A DNA stretch of 64,000 nt from Hyphomicrobiales bacterium. GTDB taxonomy: Bacteria; Pseudomonadota; Alphaproteobacteria; Rhizobiales; Rhizobiaceae. Location of the stretch: positions 39,995 to 103,994 of the forward strand of contig UCNG01000023.1 of the NCBI GenBank assembly GCA_900473915.1, in the 5' to 3' direction. Of this stretch, positions 49,232 through 59,582 are shown piece after piece. A program made the position numbers and the translations under genes. How positions within the stretch are numbered: the stretch's first letter is position 1; every line of letters begins with the position of its first letter. The notes under the pieces were generated by a model. That model ran no database searches, was not told where the DNA came from, and saw nothing but the letters and a program-made list of their open reading frames with translations.

Positions 49232-50176
49232 TCAGCTCGCGATGCCCTGCAGCCGCCTGATATCCTCCAGCCGCTTCAATGTTTCTGTATATCCCGCGTC
49301 GATTGCCTCGGATGCACGATGGAAATCGGCGAGCCCAATCTGCCCCACAGTCGGCATGAGCATGACATCCGGCGGGTCGCCCGCCATGCGGGCACGCGAA
49401 ATGCGGTCCTGGATAATGTTGAAGGCTTCCATCATCACCCCGGTAATGCCGAGACGCGCTTCTTTCTCTCCATGAATGGCGTCGGCAAGCCCTTCCTGGC
49501 GTGATTGAGCATGTTTGATGACCGCAGCGCGGCCATACTGGTCATAATGGAGATTGACCGCCAGAACGAGGCGTTGCTCATAGGCACGGCATACGGATAC
49601 GGGCACCGGGTTAACCAGCGCGCCGTCCACCAGCACGCGCTCCTGCCAGCGCACAGGCTCGAAAACGCCGGGCAGGGCGTAGGAGGCGCGCATGGCCTCT
49701 ACCAGAGGGCCGGAGGACAGCCAGATTTCGTGACCGGTACGCAATTCGGTGCAGATGGCGACGAAGGGGCGATCCAGTTCCTCAATGCGCAACCCGTCCA
49801 GATGTTCACGCAGACGTCCGTCGAGCTTCATGCCGCCAAACAGTCCGCTACCGCGAAATGTGATGTCGAGAAGATTGAACATGCGCCGCCGGGTGAGACT
49901 GCGGGCGAATTCTTCCAGTTCGTCCAGCTTGCCGGCCAGATAACAGCCGCCAACAAGGGCACCTATAGAGGTTCCGGCGATCATCTCGATATCGATATTG
50001 GCTTCGTCCAGCGCGCGCAGCACGCCGATATGCGCCCAGCCCCGCGCAGCGCCTCCGCCAAGCGCCAAGGCTATCCGGCGCGGCTCACGCTTGGTTTCAG
50101 GCTTTTCGACGGTTTCTTCTGCGGGCGGTGCAAGGTCGCTATTCGCAGCCTTCCGCTTCTGCCCCCACGCGAGCAT
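49232..50176 (-). CDS. patatin-like phospholipase (RssA family)
   Basis: 314 residues from MLAWGQKRK. The patatin domain has the oxyanion GGGAARG (about residues 40-46), nucleophile Ser in GTSIG and the catalytic Asp in DGA (LVDGALVNPVP). Likely a cytoplasmic or membrane-associated lipid acyl hydrolase; E. coli RssA is related and its role is not clear. An earlier ATG at 50188 is possible. Confidence 0.9.
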   Translation of the reverse strand: MLAWGQKRKAANSDLAPPAEETVEKPETKREPRRIALALGGGAARGWAHIGVLRALDEANIDIEMIAGTSIGALVGGCYLAGKLDELEEFARSLTRRRMFNLLDITFRGSGLFGGMKLDGRLREHLDGLRIEELDRPFVAICTELRTGHEIWLSSGPLVEAMRASYALPGVFEPVRWQERVLVDGALVNPVPVSVCRAYEQRLVLAVNLHYDQYGRAAVIKHAQSRQEGLADAIHGEKEARLGITGVMMEAFNIIQDRISRARMAGDPPDVMLMPTVGQIGLADFHRASEAIDAGYTETLKRLEDIRRLQGIAS

Positions 50177-50403
50177 CACGATAGACACCTCTTCGTTTCC
50201 GCCTGAAGCATACCCGGCAAAAGGGCCCAGAAAGCGGGCAAACGGTTTGCGTCAGAAAATGCACAGGCAAATAGCTAAAACGATTCCGACAGTTCCGTTT
50301 GGCGGGAACCGTTTCAGGTTAGTGAAACATAGTATCCAAAGAATAAATGCTGCGAATTGATGGCGCGACTCATATTCACGCCATCACATCCTTTTGACCG
50401 AGG

Positions 50404-50829
50404 TTAATGCTCGTGATCGCAAGTGCCTTCCATGGCCAGCGATATATCGCCATTATCGGCGAGAACCTGCCGATAAAAGCAGGAACGCCGGCCTGTATGG
50501 CAGGTCGGGCCGTCGCCAGCGACGCGCACTTTCAGCCAAAGCGCGTCCTGATCGCAATCAGTGCGCAACTCAACCACGCTTTGCAGATTGCCTGACGTCT
50601 CGCCCTTCTTCCAGAGCTTTCCGCGTGAACGCGACCAGTAATGCGCTATTCCCGTTTCAAGCGTAAGGCGCAGGGCTTCCTCGTTCATATGGGCGACCAT
50701 CAGCAATTCGCCGTCACGCGCGTCGGTGACGACTGCGGTGATGAGACCCGATGCGTCGAAGCGCGGCATGAATGCCGCGCCTTCTTCAATGACCTTCTTG
50801 TCGGAAGGCTGGGCTGCAAAAAAGCTCAT
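50404..50829 (-). CDS. hisI: phosphoribosyl-AMP cyclohydrolase
   Basis: 141-residue HisI, third step of histidine synthesis, opening the adenine ring of PR-AMP. Monofunctional (no HisE part). The metal site residues are in DCDQDA and CHTGRRSCF; the [16 protein letters not shown] block is diagnostic. Stands 19 bases after folE on the same strand, so probably co-transcribed. Confidence 0.96.
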   Translation of the reverse strand: MSFFAAQPSDKKVIEEGAAFMPRFDASGLITAVVTDARDGELLMVAHMNEEALRLTLETGIAHYWSRSRGKLWKKGETSGNLQSVVELRTDCDQDALWLKVRVAGDGPTCHTGRRSCFYRQVLADNGDISLAMEGTCDHEH

Positions 50830-50848
50830 TGTCCTGATCGCCTGCCGC

Positions 50849-51490
50849 TTATCTGCGGGTGAGGGTCATGAAACGAACCTGCTCCTCCGCATTCACCTGC
50901 ATTTCGCCTGTAAATGTAGTGGTGATGGTCGTCGAACCCTGTTTGCGGATGCCGCGCATGGCCATGCACATATGTTCCGCCTCGATCATGACGGCAACGC
51001 CGCGAGGTTTCAGAATGCGTTGGATGCTATCGGCGATTTGGGCGGTGATGCTTTCCTGCGTTTGCAGGCGGCGCGCAAAGATATCCACCACGCGGGCAAT
51101 CTTGGAAAGGCCAACCACCTTATGGTCAGGCAGATAGGCGACATGCGCCTTGCCGATGATCGGCACCATATGGTGCTCGCAATGCGAATGGAACGAAATG
51201 TCCTTCACGAGAACAAGATCATTATAGCCGCCGACTTCCTCGAACACCGTGCCGAGGACTTCTTCCGGGCTTTCCGTATAGCCTGCGAACAGTTCCTTAT
51301 AGGCCTTGGCCACGCGCTTTGGCGTTTCCAGAAGACCTTCGCGCTGCGGGTCGTCTCCGGCCCAGAGCAAAAGCGTGCGTACAGCGGCTTCTGCATCGGC
51401 CTGCGTCGGCTTGCCATGCAAAAGAGCTACGTCTGCCTGCTTGTTCGGCAGGCCGGATTCGTCATCTTCTTTGAGGATGCGAGCGTCCAT
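50849..51490 (-). CDS. folE: GTP cyclohydrolase I
   Basis: 213-residue FolE, first step of tetrahydrofolate synthesis (GTP to dihydroneopterin triphosphate). Zinc and active-site residues lie in [16 protein letters not shown] and in the CMAMRGI block. Longer than E. coli only by the N-terminal tail. GGAG precedes the ATG. Divergent from the NifU-like gene. Confidence 0.97.
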   Translation of the reverse strand: MDARILKEDDESGLPNKQADVALLHGKPTQADAEAAVRTLLLWAGDDPQREGLLETPKRVAKAYKELFAGYTESPEEVLGTVFEEVGGYNDLVLVKDISFHSHCEHHMVPIIGKAHVAYLPDHKVVGLSKIARVVDIFARRLQTQESITAQIADSIQRILKPRGVAVMIEAEHMCMAMRGIRKQGSTTITTTFTGEMQVNAEEQVRFMTLTRR

Positions 51491-51749
51491 CAGTATTCTC
51501 CAGTAGTCTCCTTCAAGGAGGAGACGAGTTAAACGGACAATACAACGATACGCTTTGCGAGCGGGCGATGTATTGATCCGGCGCTTAAGGTCACCGGACA
51601 GGTTTTCGTGCGACTGCCCCCGGGGTCTGTGCTATTGTTACCCATGGCGCAGACGCTACTTGCCTATTATATAGACAATAATTTGCAACTTCAAACCGCA
51701 GCCGGGCGACAAAATTATGTTTTTCTCCGGCACGGCGGAAGGTTCGCCC

Positions 51750-52190
51750 ATGATTGATGACATTTATAACAAACGTATCCTGGAATTCGCCGGAAACATG
51801 GAGCGCCTGGGGCGTCTTCCAGAGCCCGATGCGGTCGCCAAGGTGCACTCCAAGCTGTGCGGATCAACGGTCACTGTTTACCTCAAGATGGCAGACGGGA
51901 TTGTGACGGATTTCGCGCATGAGGTGAAGGCCTGCGCGCTTGGACAGGCCTCGTCCTCCGTCATGGCGCGTAACATCATCGGCGCCTCGGCTGAGGAGCT
52001 GAAATCGGTTCGCGAGGAAATGTACAGGATGCTCAAGGAAGAAGGCCCGGCGCCGGAAGGACGCTTTGCCGATCTGAAGTATTTTGAGCCGGTACGCGAA
52101 TACAAGGCACGCCATGCCTCCACGCTGCTTACCTTCGATGCGGTTGTCGATTGCATCCGGCAGATAGAGGAAAAGGCCAAAGCTGCCTGA
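51750..52190 (+). CDS. NifU/IscU-like iron-sulfur scaffold protein
   Basis: 146 residues from MIDDIYNKR, the start favoured by GGAAGG 7 bases upstream. The three cluster-binding cysteines expected of the family are seen near SKLCGSTVTV and KACALGQASS; the third usual position (near residue 105-110) is not a Cys here. It may serve Fe-S assembly but this class is loosely characterised. Overlaps yidD by one base (TGATG). Confidence 0.82.
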   Translation: MIDDIYNKRILEFAGNMERLGRLPEPDAVAKVHSKLCGSTVTVYLKMADGIVTDFAHEVKACALGQASSSVMARNIIGASAEELKSVREEMYRMLKEEGPAPEGRFADLKYFEPVREYKARHASTLLTFDAVVDCIRQIEEKAKAA

Positions 52191-52561
52191 TGTGTTTCTG
52201 CGGCAAGGACCATGCGGGCGAGGGCGCGCGGAAGCGCTACAGCCGAAACTTCACCGATGCCTGGCGCAAGACGCCGGGGAGGCTAGTCGGCACGGCATTC
52301 GTACGATTCTATCAGGTGACCTTGTCATCTCTGATCGGCAATTCCTGCCGGCATCTGCCGACCTGTTCGGAATATACCTATGAAGCGATAGCCCGCCACG
52401 GCCTTTGGAGCGGTGGCTGGATGGGGCTTTTCCGCGTCATGCGCTGTGGGCCGTTCGGAACTCATGGATTCGATCCTGTGCCCCGGACACTTGCCGATGA
52501 TCTCAAATGGTATCTGCCCTGGCGGTATTGGCGTTGCTCGCGGCCCAACCGTGAATTCTGA
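52190..52561 (+). CDS. yidD: membrane protein insertion efficiency factor YidD
   Basis: 123 residues from MCFCGKDH. Its core FYQVTLSSLIGNSCRHLPTC and SEYTYEAIARHGLWSGGW is the YidD signature, with conserved cysteines. Small peripheral inner-membrane protein that helps YidC insertion. The start codon overlaps the preceding stop; an ORF extension upstream is a shadow. Confidence 0.93.
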   Translation: MCFCGKDHAGEGARKRYSRNFTDAWRKTPGRLVGTAFVRFYQVTLSSLIGNSCRHLPTCSEYTYEAIARHGLWSGGWMGLFRVMRCGPFGTHGFDPVPRTLADDLKWYLPWRYWRCSRPNREF

Positions 52562-52701
52562 CAGTTTTTTGTTAGCTGATTATAATTCATTAAGGATATC
52601 AACGTTTCATTGAGAATTGGAATTTAAGGCAGTGCTGTGGTCTTTTTCGGGCCGCAATTTGCCTGCATGACCCCTGCGCGTTCCTATTCCTGCGAGCTAA
52701 T

Positions 52702-53916
52702 ATGCTGAAATCATCGTCCCGTCTTTCGCGTCTCATTGCATCCCTGGCACTCGGTGCGAGTGTGCTTTGTACGTCTGCGGCGATGGCAAGCACCTCCTGG
52801 GTGGTTTTCGATGCCGATAGCGGGCGGATTCTCGGTCAGGACGATGCAAATGTGCAGCGCGCGCCTGCTTCGCTGGCGAAGATGATGACGCTTTACCTTG
52901 CTTTTGAAGCGCTCAAGACCGGCAGGCTGCATTGGGATGATGCGATGCCGATTTCGAAGAACGCCGCTTCGAAGGTTCGCATGAAGCTCTGGTTGAAGCC
53001 GGGCGAAACGATCACTGTGCACGACGCCATCTACGGCATGATTGTGATATCCGCGAATGATGCGGCGACTGTGATGGGCGAATATATGGCCGGATCCGAA
53101 GCGGCTTTCGGTCGACTGATGACCCAGCGCGCGCGCCAGATCGGCATGAAGAGCACCTTCTTCGTCAATCCATCGGGGCTGACGGCAAAGGCGACCCAGC
53201 TCACCACCGCTCGCGACATGGCGGTTCTTGGCATAGCGTTGCGCCGTGATTTCCCTGATCAATATGCACTTTTTTCCACGCGCTCCTTCACCTTTCGCGA
53301 CCGCGTGCTGAACGGCCACAATAACCTGATGTACCGTTATCAGGGTGTGGATGGTATCAAGACCGGCTATACGGATGTATCCGGCTACAATCTTGTTTCG
53401 TCCGCCATTATCAATGACAAACACTTGGTTGGCGTTGTTCTTGGCGCAGGATCGGCGCGACAGCGCGACGACCAGATGGCAAAACTGCTGACACGGTTCA
53501 GCAAGGAAGGCGCTGAGACCGAGGAGCAACTCGTTGCAATGGCCAAGCCGCAGCCTGTCGCAAAGCGAGCAAGTGCTGTTCAGCCGAAAGCGGATTTGGT
53601 CGCCGACCTCATCGACGATTCCCGCATCGAGCAGGGCGATGGCGGTTTCCTGATCGCCTCTGCCGCCGGTGCCTCGGCCTGGACAATCCAGCTCGGCGCT
53701 CCCCCAACCCTGGTCGGAGCGAAGGAACTGCTGGCCAAGTATCGACCTGCGGTTGACAAGGTCGCACCGGGTTTGAAGGCTGAAATTTCTCCGGCAGAAA
53801 AGCGTCGCAAGGTTTATCGCGCGCGTTTTTCCGGTTTCAAGGATTCGGCCTCTGCCGAAAAGGCTTGCGCTCAGCTGAAGCAGCAGAAGATCGACTGCCT
53901 GCCAATTCGGAACTGA
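52702..53916 (+). CDS. dacA: D-alanyl-D-alanine carboxypeptidase with SPOR domain
   Basis: 404 residues: signal peptide (about 1-29), class A low-molecular-mass PBP with SLAK (Ser nucleophile), SAN and KTG motifs (for example GIKTGYT), and a C-terminal SPOR domain (about 325-404) that binds denuded glycan at division sites. It trims pentapeptides of the cell wall. The SPOR tail replaces the usual amphipathic anchor of E. coli DacA. Confidence 0.92.
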   Translation: MLKSSSRLSRLIASLALGASVLCTSAAMASTSWVVFDADSGRILGQDDANVQRAPASLAKMMTLYLAFEALKTGRLHWDDAMPISKNAASKVRMKLWLKPGETITVHDAIYGMIVISANDAATVMGEYMAGSEAAFGRLMTQRARQIGMKSTFFVNPSGLTAKATQLTTARDMAVLGIALRRDFPDQYALFSTRSFTFRDRVLNGHNNLMYRYQGVDGIKTGYTDVSGYNLVSSAIINDKHLVGVVLGAGSARQRDDQMAKLLTRFSKEGAETEEQLVAMAKPQPVAKRASAVQPKADLVADLIDDSRIEQGDGGFLIASAAGASAWTIQLGAPPTLVGAKELLAKYRPAVDKVAPGLKAEISPAEKRRKVYRARFSGFKDSASAEKACAQLKQQKIDCLPIRN

Positions 53917-53932
53917 TTCCTTATTCCCGGCA

Positions 53933-53968
53933 AAAGCGCGATCAGACGCGGTAAGTCTGTCGCGCTTT
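53933..53968 (+). terminator. terminator after dacA
   Basis: AAAGCGCGA (53933-53941) with TCGCGCTTT (53960-53968), and an inner CAGAC/GTCTG pair. Strong stem, short T run. Confidence 0.8.
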
Positions 53969-54062
53969 ACTGGCTGGGGAAAAGAGACTAGAACCCAAAC
54001 TTCATTTTCATACGCATGAACCCACCCGCAATCGTTGGCGGGACTGGATAAGGATGATCAGA

Positions 54063-56039
54063 ATGTCGAATACCGTTTCCATGCAATTTCCCGATGGCTC
54101 TGTGCGTGAATACGACGCGTCGATGACCGGCGCGGCCCTTGCGGAGTCGATTTCCAAATCACTTGCCAAAAAAGCTGTTGCCTATGCCGTTGATGGCACC
54201 GTGCGCGATCTTTCCGATCCTCTCGGCGCTTCCGGCAAGATTGAGATTTTGACCCGCGAAGACCCGCGCGCGCTCGAACTCATCCGTCATGATACGGCGC
54301 ACGTTCTGGCCGAAGCCGTGCAGGAGCTTTTTCCCGGCACGCAGGTTACGATCGGTCCCGTCATTGAAAACGGCTTCTATTACGACTTTGCGCGCAATGA
54401 GCCATTCACGCCTGACGACCTTCCGGTGATCGAAAAGAAGATGCGCGAGATCATTCAGCGCAACAAGCCTTTCACCAAGGAAATCTGGTCGCGTGAAAAG
54501 GCCAAGCAGGTTTTTGCCGACAAGCGCGAGTACTACAAGGTCGAGCTGGTGGACGCCATTCCTGCCGGACAGGACCTCAAGATCTATTATCAGGGCGACT
54601 GGTTCGATCTCTGCCGTGGCCCGCACATGGCTTCGACCGGCCAGATCGGCAATTCCTTCAAGCTTATGAAGGTTGCCGGTGCCTACTGGCGCGGCGATGC
54701 CAACAATCCGATGCTGACCCGCATCTACGGCACTGCCTTTGCGAACGACAATGATCTTCAGGCCTATCTCCATATGCTTGAGGAAGCCGAAAAGCGCGAT
54801 CACCGCCGCCTTGGCCGCGAAATGGACCTGTTCCATTTCCAGGAAGAAGGGCCGGGCGTCGTGTTCTGGCACGCCAAGGGCTGGAAGATGTTCCAGAATC
54901 TGGTGAGCTATATGCGTCGCCGCCTCGATAGCCACGGCTATCAGGAAGTGAACGCGCCGCAGGTGCTCGACAAGTCGCTCTGGGAAACCTCCGGACACTG
55001 GGGTTGGTATCGCGACAACATGTTCAAGGTGACGGTCGCCGGTGAGGAAACCGACGACGATCGCGTGTTTGCGCTAAAACCGATGAACTGCCCCGGCCAT
55101 GTGATGATCTTCAAGCACGGCCTCAAGTCCTATCGTGACCTGCCGATCAAGCTTGCGGAATTCGGCAATGTGCATCGCTACGAACCCTCGGGCGCGTTGC
55201 ACGGGCTAATGCGCGTGCGCGGCTTCACGCAAGACGATGCGCATATCTTCTGCACGGAAGAGCAGATGGCCGCCGAATGCCTGCGCATCAATGACCTGAT
55301 CCTGTCGGTCTACAAGGATTTCGGTTTCGAGGAGATCACCATCAAGCTCTCCACCCGCCCTGAAAAGCGCGTCGGTTCGGATGAACTCTGGGATCGTGCC
55401 GAAAGCGTGATGATGGGCGTTTTGGAGAAAATCCAGCAGCAGTCCAACAACATCAAGACTGGCATTTTGCCGGGCGAGGGCGCGTTTTACGGGCCGAAGT
55501 TCGAATATACCCTGAAGGACGCAATCGGCCGTGAATGGCAGTGCGGCACCACGCAGGTCGACTTCAACCTGCCGGAACGCTTCGGCGCTTTCTACATCGA
55601 CAAGGATTCGGAAAAGCGCCAGCCGGTGATGATCCACCGTGCGATCTGCGGCTCGATGGAACGCTTTTTGGGCATCCTGATCGAGAACTTCGCCGGTCAC
55701 ATGCCTTTGTGGTTTGCGCCGGTGCAGGTCGTCGTTGCCACGATCACTTCGGATGCAGATGAATACGCAGCCGAGGCCGCAGCCAAGTTGAAGGCGGCAG
55801 GGCTTCAGGTTGCCACCGATCTGCGCAACGAGAAGATCAACTACAAGGTTCGCGAACATTCGTTGCAGAAAGTTCCGGTGATCCTCGTCTGCGGCAAGCG
55901 TGAAGCGGAAGAAAACACCGTCAATATGCGTCGTCTCGGTTCGCGGGATCAGGAATCCATGACGCTTGATGAAGCCATCGCGCGGCTGGTGGAAGAGGCG
56001 ACTCCGCCCGATCTGCTCCGCCTCAAGAATGGTGCTTGA
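54063..56039 (+). CDS. thrS: threonyl-tRNA synthetase
   Basis: 658-residue class II synthetase: TGS domain (about 1-65), editing domain (HxxxH in [17 protein letters not shown]), catalytic core with motifs 2 and 3 ([37 protein letters not shown]), and the anticodon-binding C terminus. The ATG at 54063 has AAGGA 8 bases upstream; ATG 54054 touches the site. Adds Thr to tRNA-Thr and edits Ser-tRNA-Thr. Confidence 0.97.
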   Translation: MSNTVSMQFPDGSVREYDASMTGAALAESISKSLAKKAVAYAVDGTVRDLSDPLGASGKIEILTREDPRALELIRHDTAHVLAEAVQELFPGTQVTIGPVIENGFYYDFARNEPFTPDDLPVIEKKMREIIQRNKPFTKEIWSREKAKQVFADKREYYKVELVDAIPAGQDLKIYYQGDWFDLCRGPHMASTGQIGNSFKLMKVAGAYWRGDANNPMLTRIYGTAFANDNDLQAYLHMLEEAEKRDHRRLGREMDLFHFQEEGPGVVFWHAKGWKMFQNLVSYMRRRLDSHGYQEVNAPQVLDKSLWETSGHWGWYRDNMFKVTVAGEETDDDRVFALKPMNCPGHVMIFKHGLKSYRDLPIKLAEFGNVHRYEPSGALHGLMRVRGFTQDDAHIFCTEEQMAAECLRINDLILSVYKDFGFEEITIKLSTRPEKRVGSDELWDRAESVMMGVLEKIQQQSNNIKTGILPGEGAFYGPKFEYTLKDAIGREWQCGTTQVDFNLPERFGAFYIDKDSEKRQPVMIHRAICGSMERFLGILIENFAGHMPLWFAPVQVVVATITSDADEYAAEAAAKLKAAGLQVATDLRNEKINYKVREHSLQKVPVILVCGKREAEENTVNMRRLGSRDQESMTLDEAIARLVEEATPPDLLRLKNGA

Positions 56040-56050
56040 TATTGGAGTCT

Positions 56051-56080
56051 ATCCCGAAAAGTGCGAAGCGGTTTCGGGAT
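56051..56080. repeat. short palindromic repeat after thrS
   Basis: ATCCCGAAA (56051-56059) pairs with TTTCGGGAT (56072-56080), with loop GTGCGAAGCGG. The CGAAAAG/CTTTTCGG theme recurs at 9010. No T run, so a repeat rather than a terminator. Confidence 0.55.
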
Positions 56081-56094
56081 GCGCGCTACGAAAC

Positions 56095-56117
56095 AAAAGG
56101 CCGCGCAATGCGCGGCC
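56095..56117 (-). terminator. terminator of the minus-strand exported gene
   Basis: GGCCGCGC-AAT-GCGCGGCC (56099-56117), followed on the minus strand by TTTTG. Confidence 0.8.
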
Positions 56118-56141
56118 ATTTGCTTTGCGGATGATTAGAAC

Positions 56142-57179
56142 TCAATCCATGCTGTCTGAAACAGACTCGGACTCGCCATTGGCGACGACCTCGACTTCGT
56201 CATTCTTGCCGGATGAAACCTTGAAATCCCGCTGATAAATCCGGTCCTTGTTCTTGGCGACCGCAACATAATCGCCCTCGATGAGAACCATCGATGAATA
56301 AGCGCCCGCACTTTCGCGCACCACGTCACCAGAAGCGTTCAGGACAGACCATGACGTATCGGCAAGTGCTTCGCCGCCGCGCTCGCGCACAAGCTTCAAC
56401 GTCACTTCCGCGGCGCGATGCTGAACGGTCGCTTCGGTCAATTTTCCCGCTTCCACCCGAATATCTGCTCGAATGATGGCGTTCGCGGAACCATAATTGG
56501 AAACAACGTGATAGGTGCCACTGTTGAGACGAATGATCGTGTTTGGCTTGACGTCGGGGACGATCAGCGAACGGTCATTATTGTCCTCGTCGGCATAAAT
56601 TGAGAAGCGCAGGAGTTCGTTGTTGATCTTGCCGCCATCGGGCAAGATAGCGCTCAGCTTCATCCCGCCTGCATCCAGCATCATCACTTCATGACGCGTC
56701 GCATTTCCAACCGTGATCCGCTTCGTGGCACCCGCACGCCCATAGGCGACATGCACCAGATAGCTGCCTTCCGGCAGATTAAAAACTGCGCCGCCGCCCT
56801 GTGCGCTTGCGATAAGCGGTAGCTGCCCGTCGGGGCCGACATCAGGCGAAAACACTCGCCAAACAAGCCCTGCAGGAATGTCTCCGCCATCTTCGCTCAA
56901 GCGTGCCTTGAGATCGAGTTCACGCGTCTGGACAAGCGGATTGTTCTCCGGACTTGATGGCGAAGCGTAATTGTTCAGTGTCGGAAGATTGAGCGCCGGT
57001 TGCGGCAAGTCGGGCAGCCCGGTCGTGGTGGTCTGCAACTGCGGGATATGTGTCTGCGGATCGAGGCTCTGAGCCGTCGATGGCACTGCACTGACAGCGA
57101 GCAAGACCGCTGTCAAAAACGATCCCCCACGCACGGCGATTTTTCTTTTCGGGTAAAACAGGTTCAAGCGATCCGACAT
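56142..57179 (-). CDS. exported protein of unknown function
   Basis: 345 residues from MSDRLNLFYPKRK. N-terminal signal or membrane anchor (GGSFLTAVLLAVSAVPSTAQ) and a Pro/Gln-rich linker (residues about 45-80), followed by three to four beta-rich repeats of about 80 residues (for example GSYLVHVAYGRAG, GTYHVVSNYGSAN, GDYVAVAKNKDR), like carboxypeptidase-regulatory or Ig-type modules. No enzymatic motif. I cannot name a function. Confidence 0.7.
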   Translation of the reverse strand: MSDRLNLFYPKRKIAVRGGSFLTAVLLAVSAVPSTAQSLDPQTHIPQLQTTTTGLPDLPQPALNLPTLNNYASPSSPENNPLVQTRELDLKARLSEDGGDIPAGLVWRVFSPDVGPDGQLPLIASAQGGGAVFNLPEGSYLVHVAYGRAGATKRITVGNATRHEVMMLDAGGMKLSAILPDGGKINNELLRFSIYADEDNNDRSLIVPDVKPNTIIRLNSGTYHVVSNYGSANAIIRADIRVEAGKLTEATVQHRAAEVTLKLVRERGGEALADTSWSVLNASGDVVRESAGAYSSMVLIEGDYVAVAKNKDRIYQRDFKVSSGKNDEVEVVANGESESVSDSMD

Positions 57180-57367
57180 GATTATTTTTGAGCCCATGCG
57201 GGTGGCGAATTCAAGGCCAAATCGCTTCCATCACCCCAATTTTTCCAACTTCCCTCAATTGATCCATTCCTCAATTATGACTTTACAGTTGGCATGCGAC
57301 GGGCGAGAAGAGGCAGCCCCAAATAAGTGGAGCAATGTAAGCAGCATTTTTAGTGATGAGGTTATCC

Positions 57368-57955
57368 GTGACCCACCCGGTGTTCGATTTTCTGGCGCAG
57401 CGCAGTTCCACCCCGATTTCGGCTATTTCCGAACCAGCCCCCGAGGGCGAGGAACTTGCAGCACTGCTGAAAGTCGCCGCGCGCGTGCCAGACCACGGAC
57501 GCCTGACGCCCTGGCGCTTCATCCTTTATCGCGGTGACGCGCGCCTTCAAGTCGGCGAATATCTGGCCCAACGTGCTGAAGAAATCGAAGGTCCAATGCC
57601 GGAAGGGCGGAAAGAAAAAGAGCTGACGCGCTTTTCACGCGCACCGCTCGTTATCGGCGTCGTTTCGTCGCCCGTCGCCCATGAGCGCATTCCGGAATGG
57701 GAGCAATTCCTGTCCGCCGGAGCTGTCGCGATGAACCTTTGCATCGCCGCCAACGCGCTCGGATATGCCACCAACTGGATCACCAACTGGTACTCGGACG
57801 ACGCGCCCGCCCGTTCTTTTCTGGGGCTGGCTCCCAATGAACGCGTTGCCGGATTCGTCCATATAGGAACGGCAGCGAACAAAATGCCCGAACGCCCGAG
57901 AGCTGAGATGGATAAGATTGTTGCCGAATATTCCGGCCCATGGAAGCAAGCCTAG
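57368..57955 (+). CDS. nitroreductase-family protein
   Basis: 195 residues of the FMN-dependent nitroreductase fold (AARVPDHGRLTPWRFILYRG near the N terminus is the FMN-binding start). GTG 57368 is preferred: GAGG sits 6 bases upstream. Substrate unknown; YdjA and RutE are of this group. Co-directional with the flavin reductase that follows. Confidence 0.88.
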   Translation: MTHPVFDFLAQRSSTPISAISEPAPEGEELAALLKVAARVPDHGRLTPWRFILYRGDARLQVGEYLAQRAEEIEGPMPEGRKEKELTRFSRAPLVIGVVSSPVAHERIPEWEQFLSAGAVAMNLCIAANALGYATNWITNWYSDDAPARSFLGLAPNERVAGFVHIGTAANKMPERPRAEMDKIVAEYSGPWKQA

Positions 57956-57995
57956 ATTCAGCTTTAACAATCCTTGCTAATCAACGGATAAGCAT

Positions 57996-58607
57996 ATGTT
58001 TTACGAACCGAGGGAAGGGCACCCGCTGCCCCATAATCCGTTCAAGGCAATCGTGGCTCCACGGCCTATTGGCTGGATAGGGACGCAATCGAAGGAAGGG
58101 GCGGTCAATCTCGCCCCCTATTCCTTCTTCAACGCGATCTGCGACACGCCGCCCATGGTCATGTTTTCGTCGAACGGCGCGAAGGACAGCGTTTCGTTCA
58201 TCGAGCAAACCGGTGAGTTCACCGCCAGCCTGGTGAGCGATCATTTGAAAACACCGATGAATGCTTCATCCGTCAACGCGCCGCGCGGCGTCAGCGAGTT
58301 TGAATATGCTGGCCTCACCAGGGCACCGAGCAGACTTATTGCAGCTCCACGCGTCAGGGAAGCCTATGCCGCGCTTGAGTGTGTGGCGGTGGAAATCAAG
58401 CGATTGCAAGACAAAGAGGGCAGACTAACCGATAATTATATGGTGATTGGCGAAGTCGTCGGTGTTCATATCGATGAACAGGTCCTGACCGACGGTCTCA
58501 TCGATATCGCGAAAGCGAAGCCCGTCAGCAGGCTTGGCTATATGGATTTCGCCACGACGGAAAGCGTCTATCAGATGTTCCGCCCAAAATGGGAAGACGC
58601 AAAATAA
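57996..58607 (+). CDS. flavin reductase-like (FMN-binding split barrel) protein
   Basis: 203 residues with the HpaC/DIM6-like fold: the FKAIVAPRPIGWIGT start and the SFFNAICDTPPMVMFSS block bind FMN. Possibly supplies reduced flavin; partner not known. 40 bases after the nitroreductase, perhaps one unit. Confidence 0.87.
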   Translation: MFYEPREGHPLPHNPFKAIVAPRPIGWIGTQSKEGAVNLAPYSFFNAICDTPPMVMFSSNGAKDSVSFIEQTGEFTASLVSDHLKTPMNASSVNAPRGVSEFEYAGLTRAPSRLIAAPRVREAYAALECVAVEIKRLQDKEGRLTDNYMVIGEVVGVHIDEQVLTDGLIDIAKAKPVSRLGYMDFATTESVYQMFRPKWEDAK

Positions 58608-58615
58608 GGGCCTGA

Positions 58616-59437
58616 CTACAGCCCCTTTTTCTTCGCTTCGCCCCAAATTGCTTCCATCTCATCAAGGGTCGCGGCATCGAGATCGCTTCCGGTTTCACCG
58701 AGCGTCTTTTCGATGAAATGGAAACGCCGCCTGAACTTCTCATTGGCGGCGACAAGCGCGGTTTCCGCGTCTATTTCGAGATGGCGACCGAGATTGACCA
58801 TGGCAAACAGCAGGTCGCCATATTCCTCTTCGATATCCGCACGTTCTTTCGCCGCCATAGCTTCCTTAAGCTCTGCGGTTTCCTCGGCGATCTTGTCGAG
58901 AATTGGTGCAGCTTCAGACCAGTCAAAGCCGACTTTCGCTGCTTTCTGCTGGAGCTTCAGCGCGCGCAGCAGGGCAGGGAAGGCTTGCGGAATATCATCC
59001 AGAAATCCGTTCTTCTCGGTCGTTTCAAGCCCGAGTTTTGAGCGTCGTTCGGCCCGTTCGGCTTTTTCTTCTGCCTTGATGCGATTCCACGATCCCTTGG
59101 CCATGCCAGCGCTTCTGGCTTCGGCATCGCCAAAAACATGCGGATGGCGACGTATCATCTTGTGGGTTATGGCTTCGACAACATCGCCGAATGCAAAACT
59201 GCCCTGTTCCTCTGCCATGCGGGAGTGGAAAACCACCTGCAACAGCAGATCGCCAAGCTCTTCGCGCAGATCATCCATATCGTTGCGCTCTATCGCATCG
59301 AGGACTTCATAGGTTTCCTCAAGCGTATAGGGCATGATGGACTGGAAATTCTGTTCCACGTCCCACGGACAGCCGGTTTCGGGATCGCGGAGCGCTGCCA
59401 TGATTTCGAGCAGACGATCGATATTGCGGGATGGTTT
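58616..59437 (-). CDS. mazG: nucleoside triphosphate pyrophosphohydrolase MazG
   Basis: 273 residues. Two MazG domains with EEXXE...EXXD metal sites (LEETYEVLDAIERND; EEYGDLLFAMVNLGRHLEID). Hydrolyses all NTPs and dNTPs to monophosphates as house-cleaning. Start MKPSRN at 59437 has GGAG upstream; a 36-residue extension to 59545 is not family-like. Confidence 0.93.
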   Translation of the reverse strand, partial: KPSRNIDRLLEIMAALRDPETGCPWDVEQNFQSIMPYTLEETYEVLDAIERNDMDDLREELGDLLLQVVFHSRMAEEQGSFAFGDVVEAITHKMIRRHPHVFGDAEARSAGMAKGSWNRIKAEEKAERAERRSKLGLETTEKNGFLDDIPQAFPALLRALKLQQKAAKVGFDWSEAAPILDKIAEETAELKEAMAAKERADIEEEYGDLLFAMVNLGRHLEIDAETALVAANEKFRRRFHFIEKTLGETGSDLDAATLDEMEAIWGEAKKKGL

Positions 59438-59582
59438 CATCTTCGCTCCATCAAACTTGGCTAATCCATGGCTGTCAATTCCAGAGAATCGCGCCGGATG
59501 ACTTGAAGTCTGTTGCTGATTTTGCATAGTCAGCCGGGATCGCACATCGGGGCGGCATGTTCAACAAGCGGATACATAAACG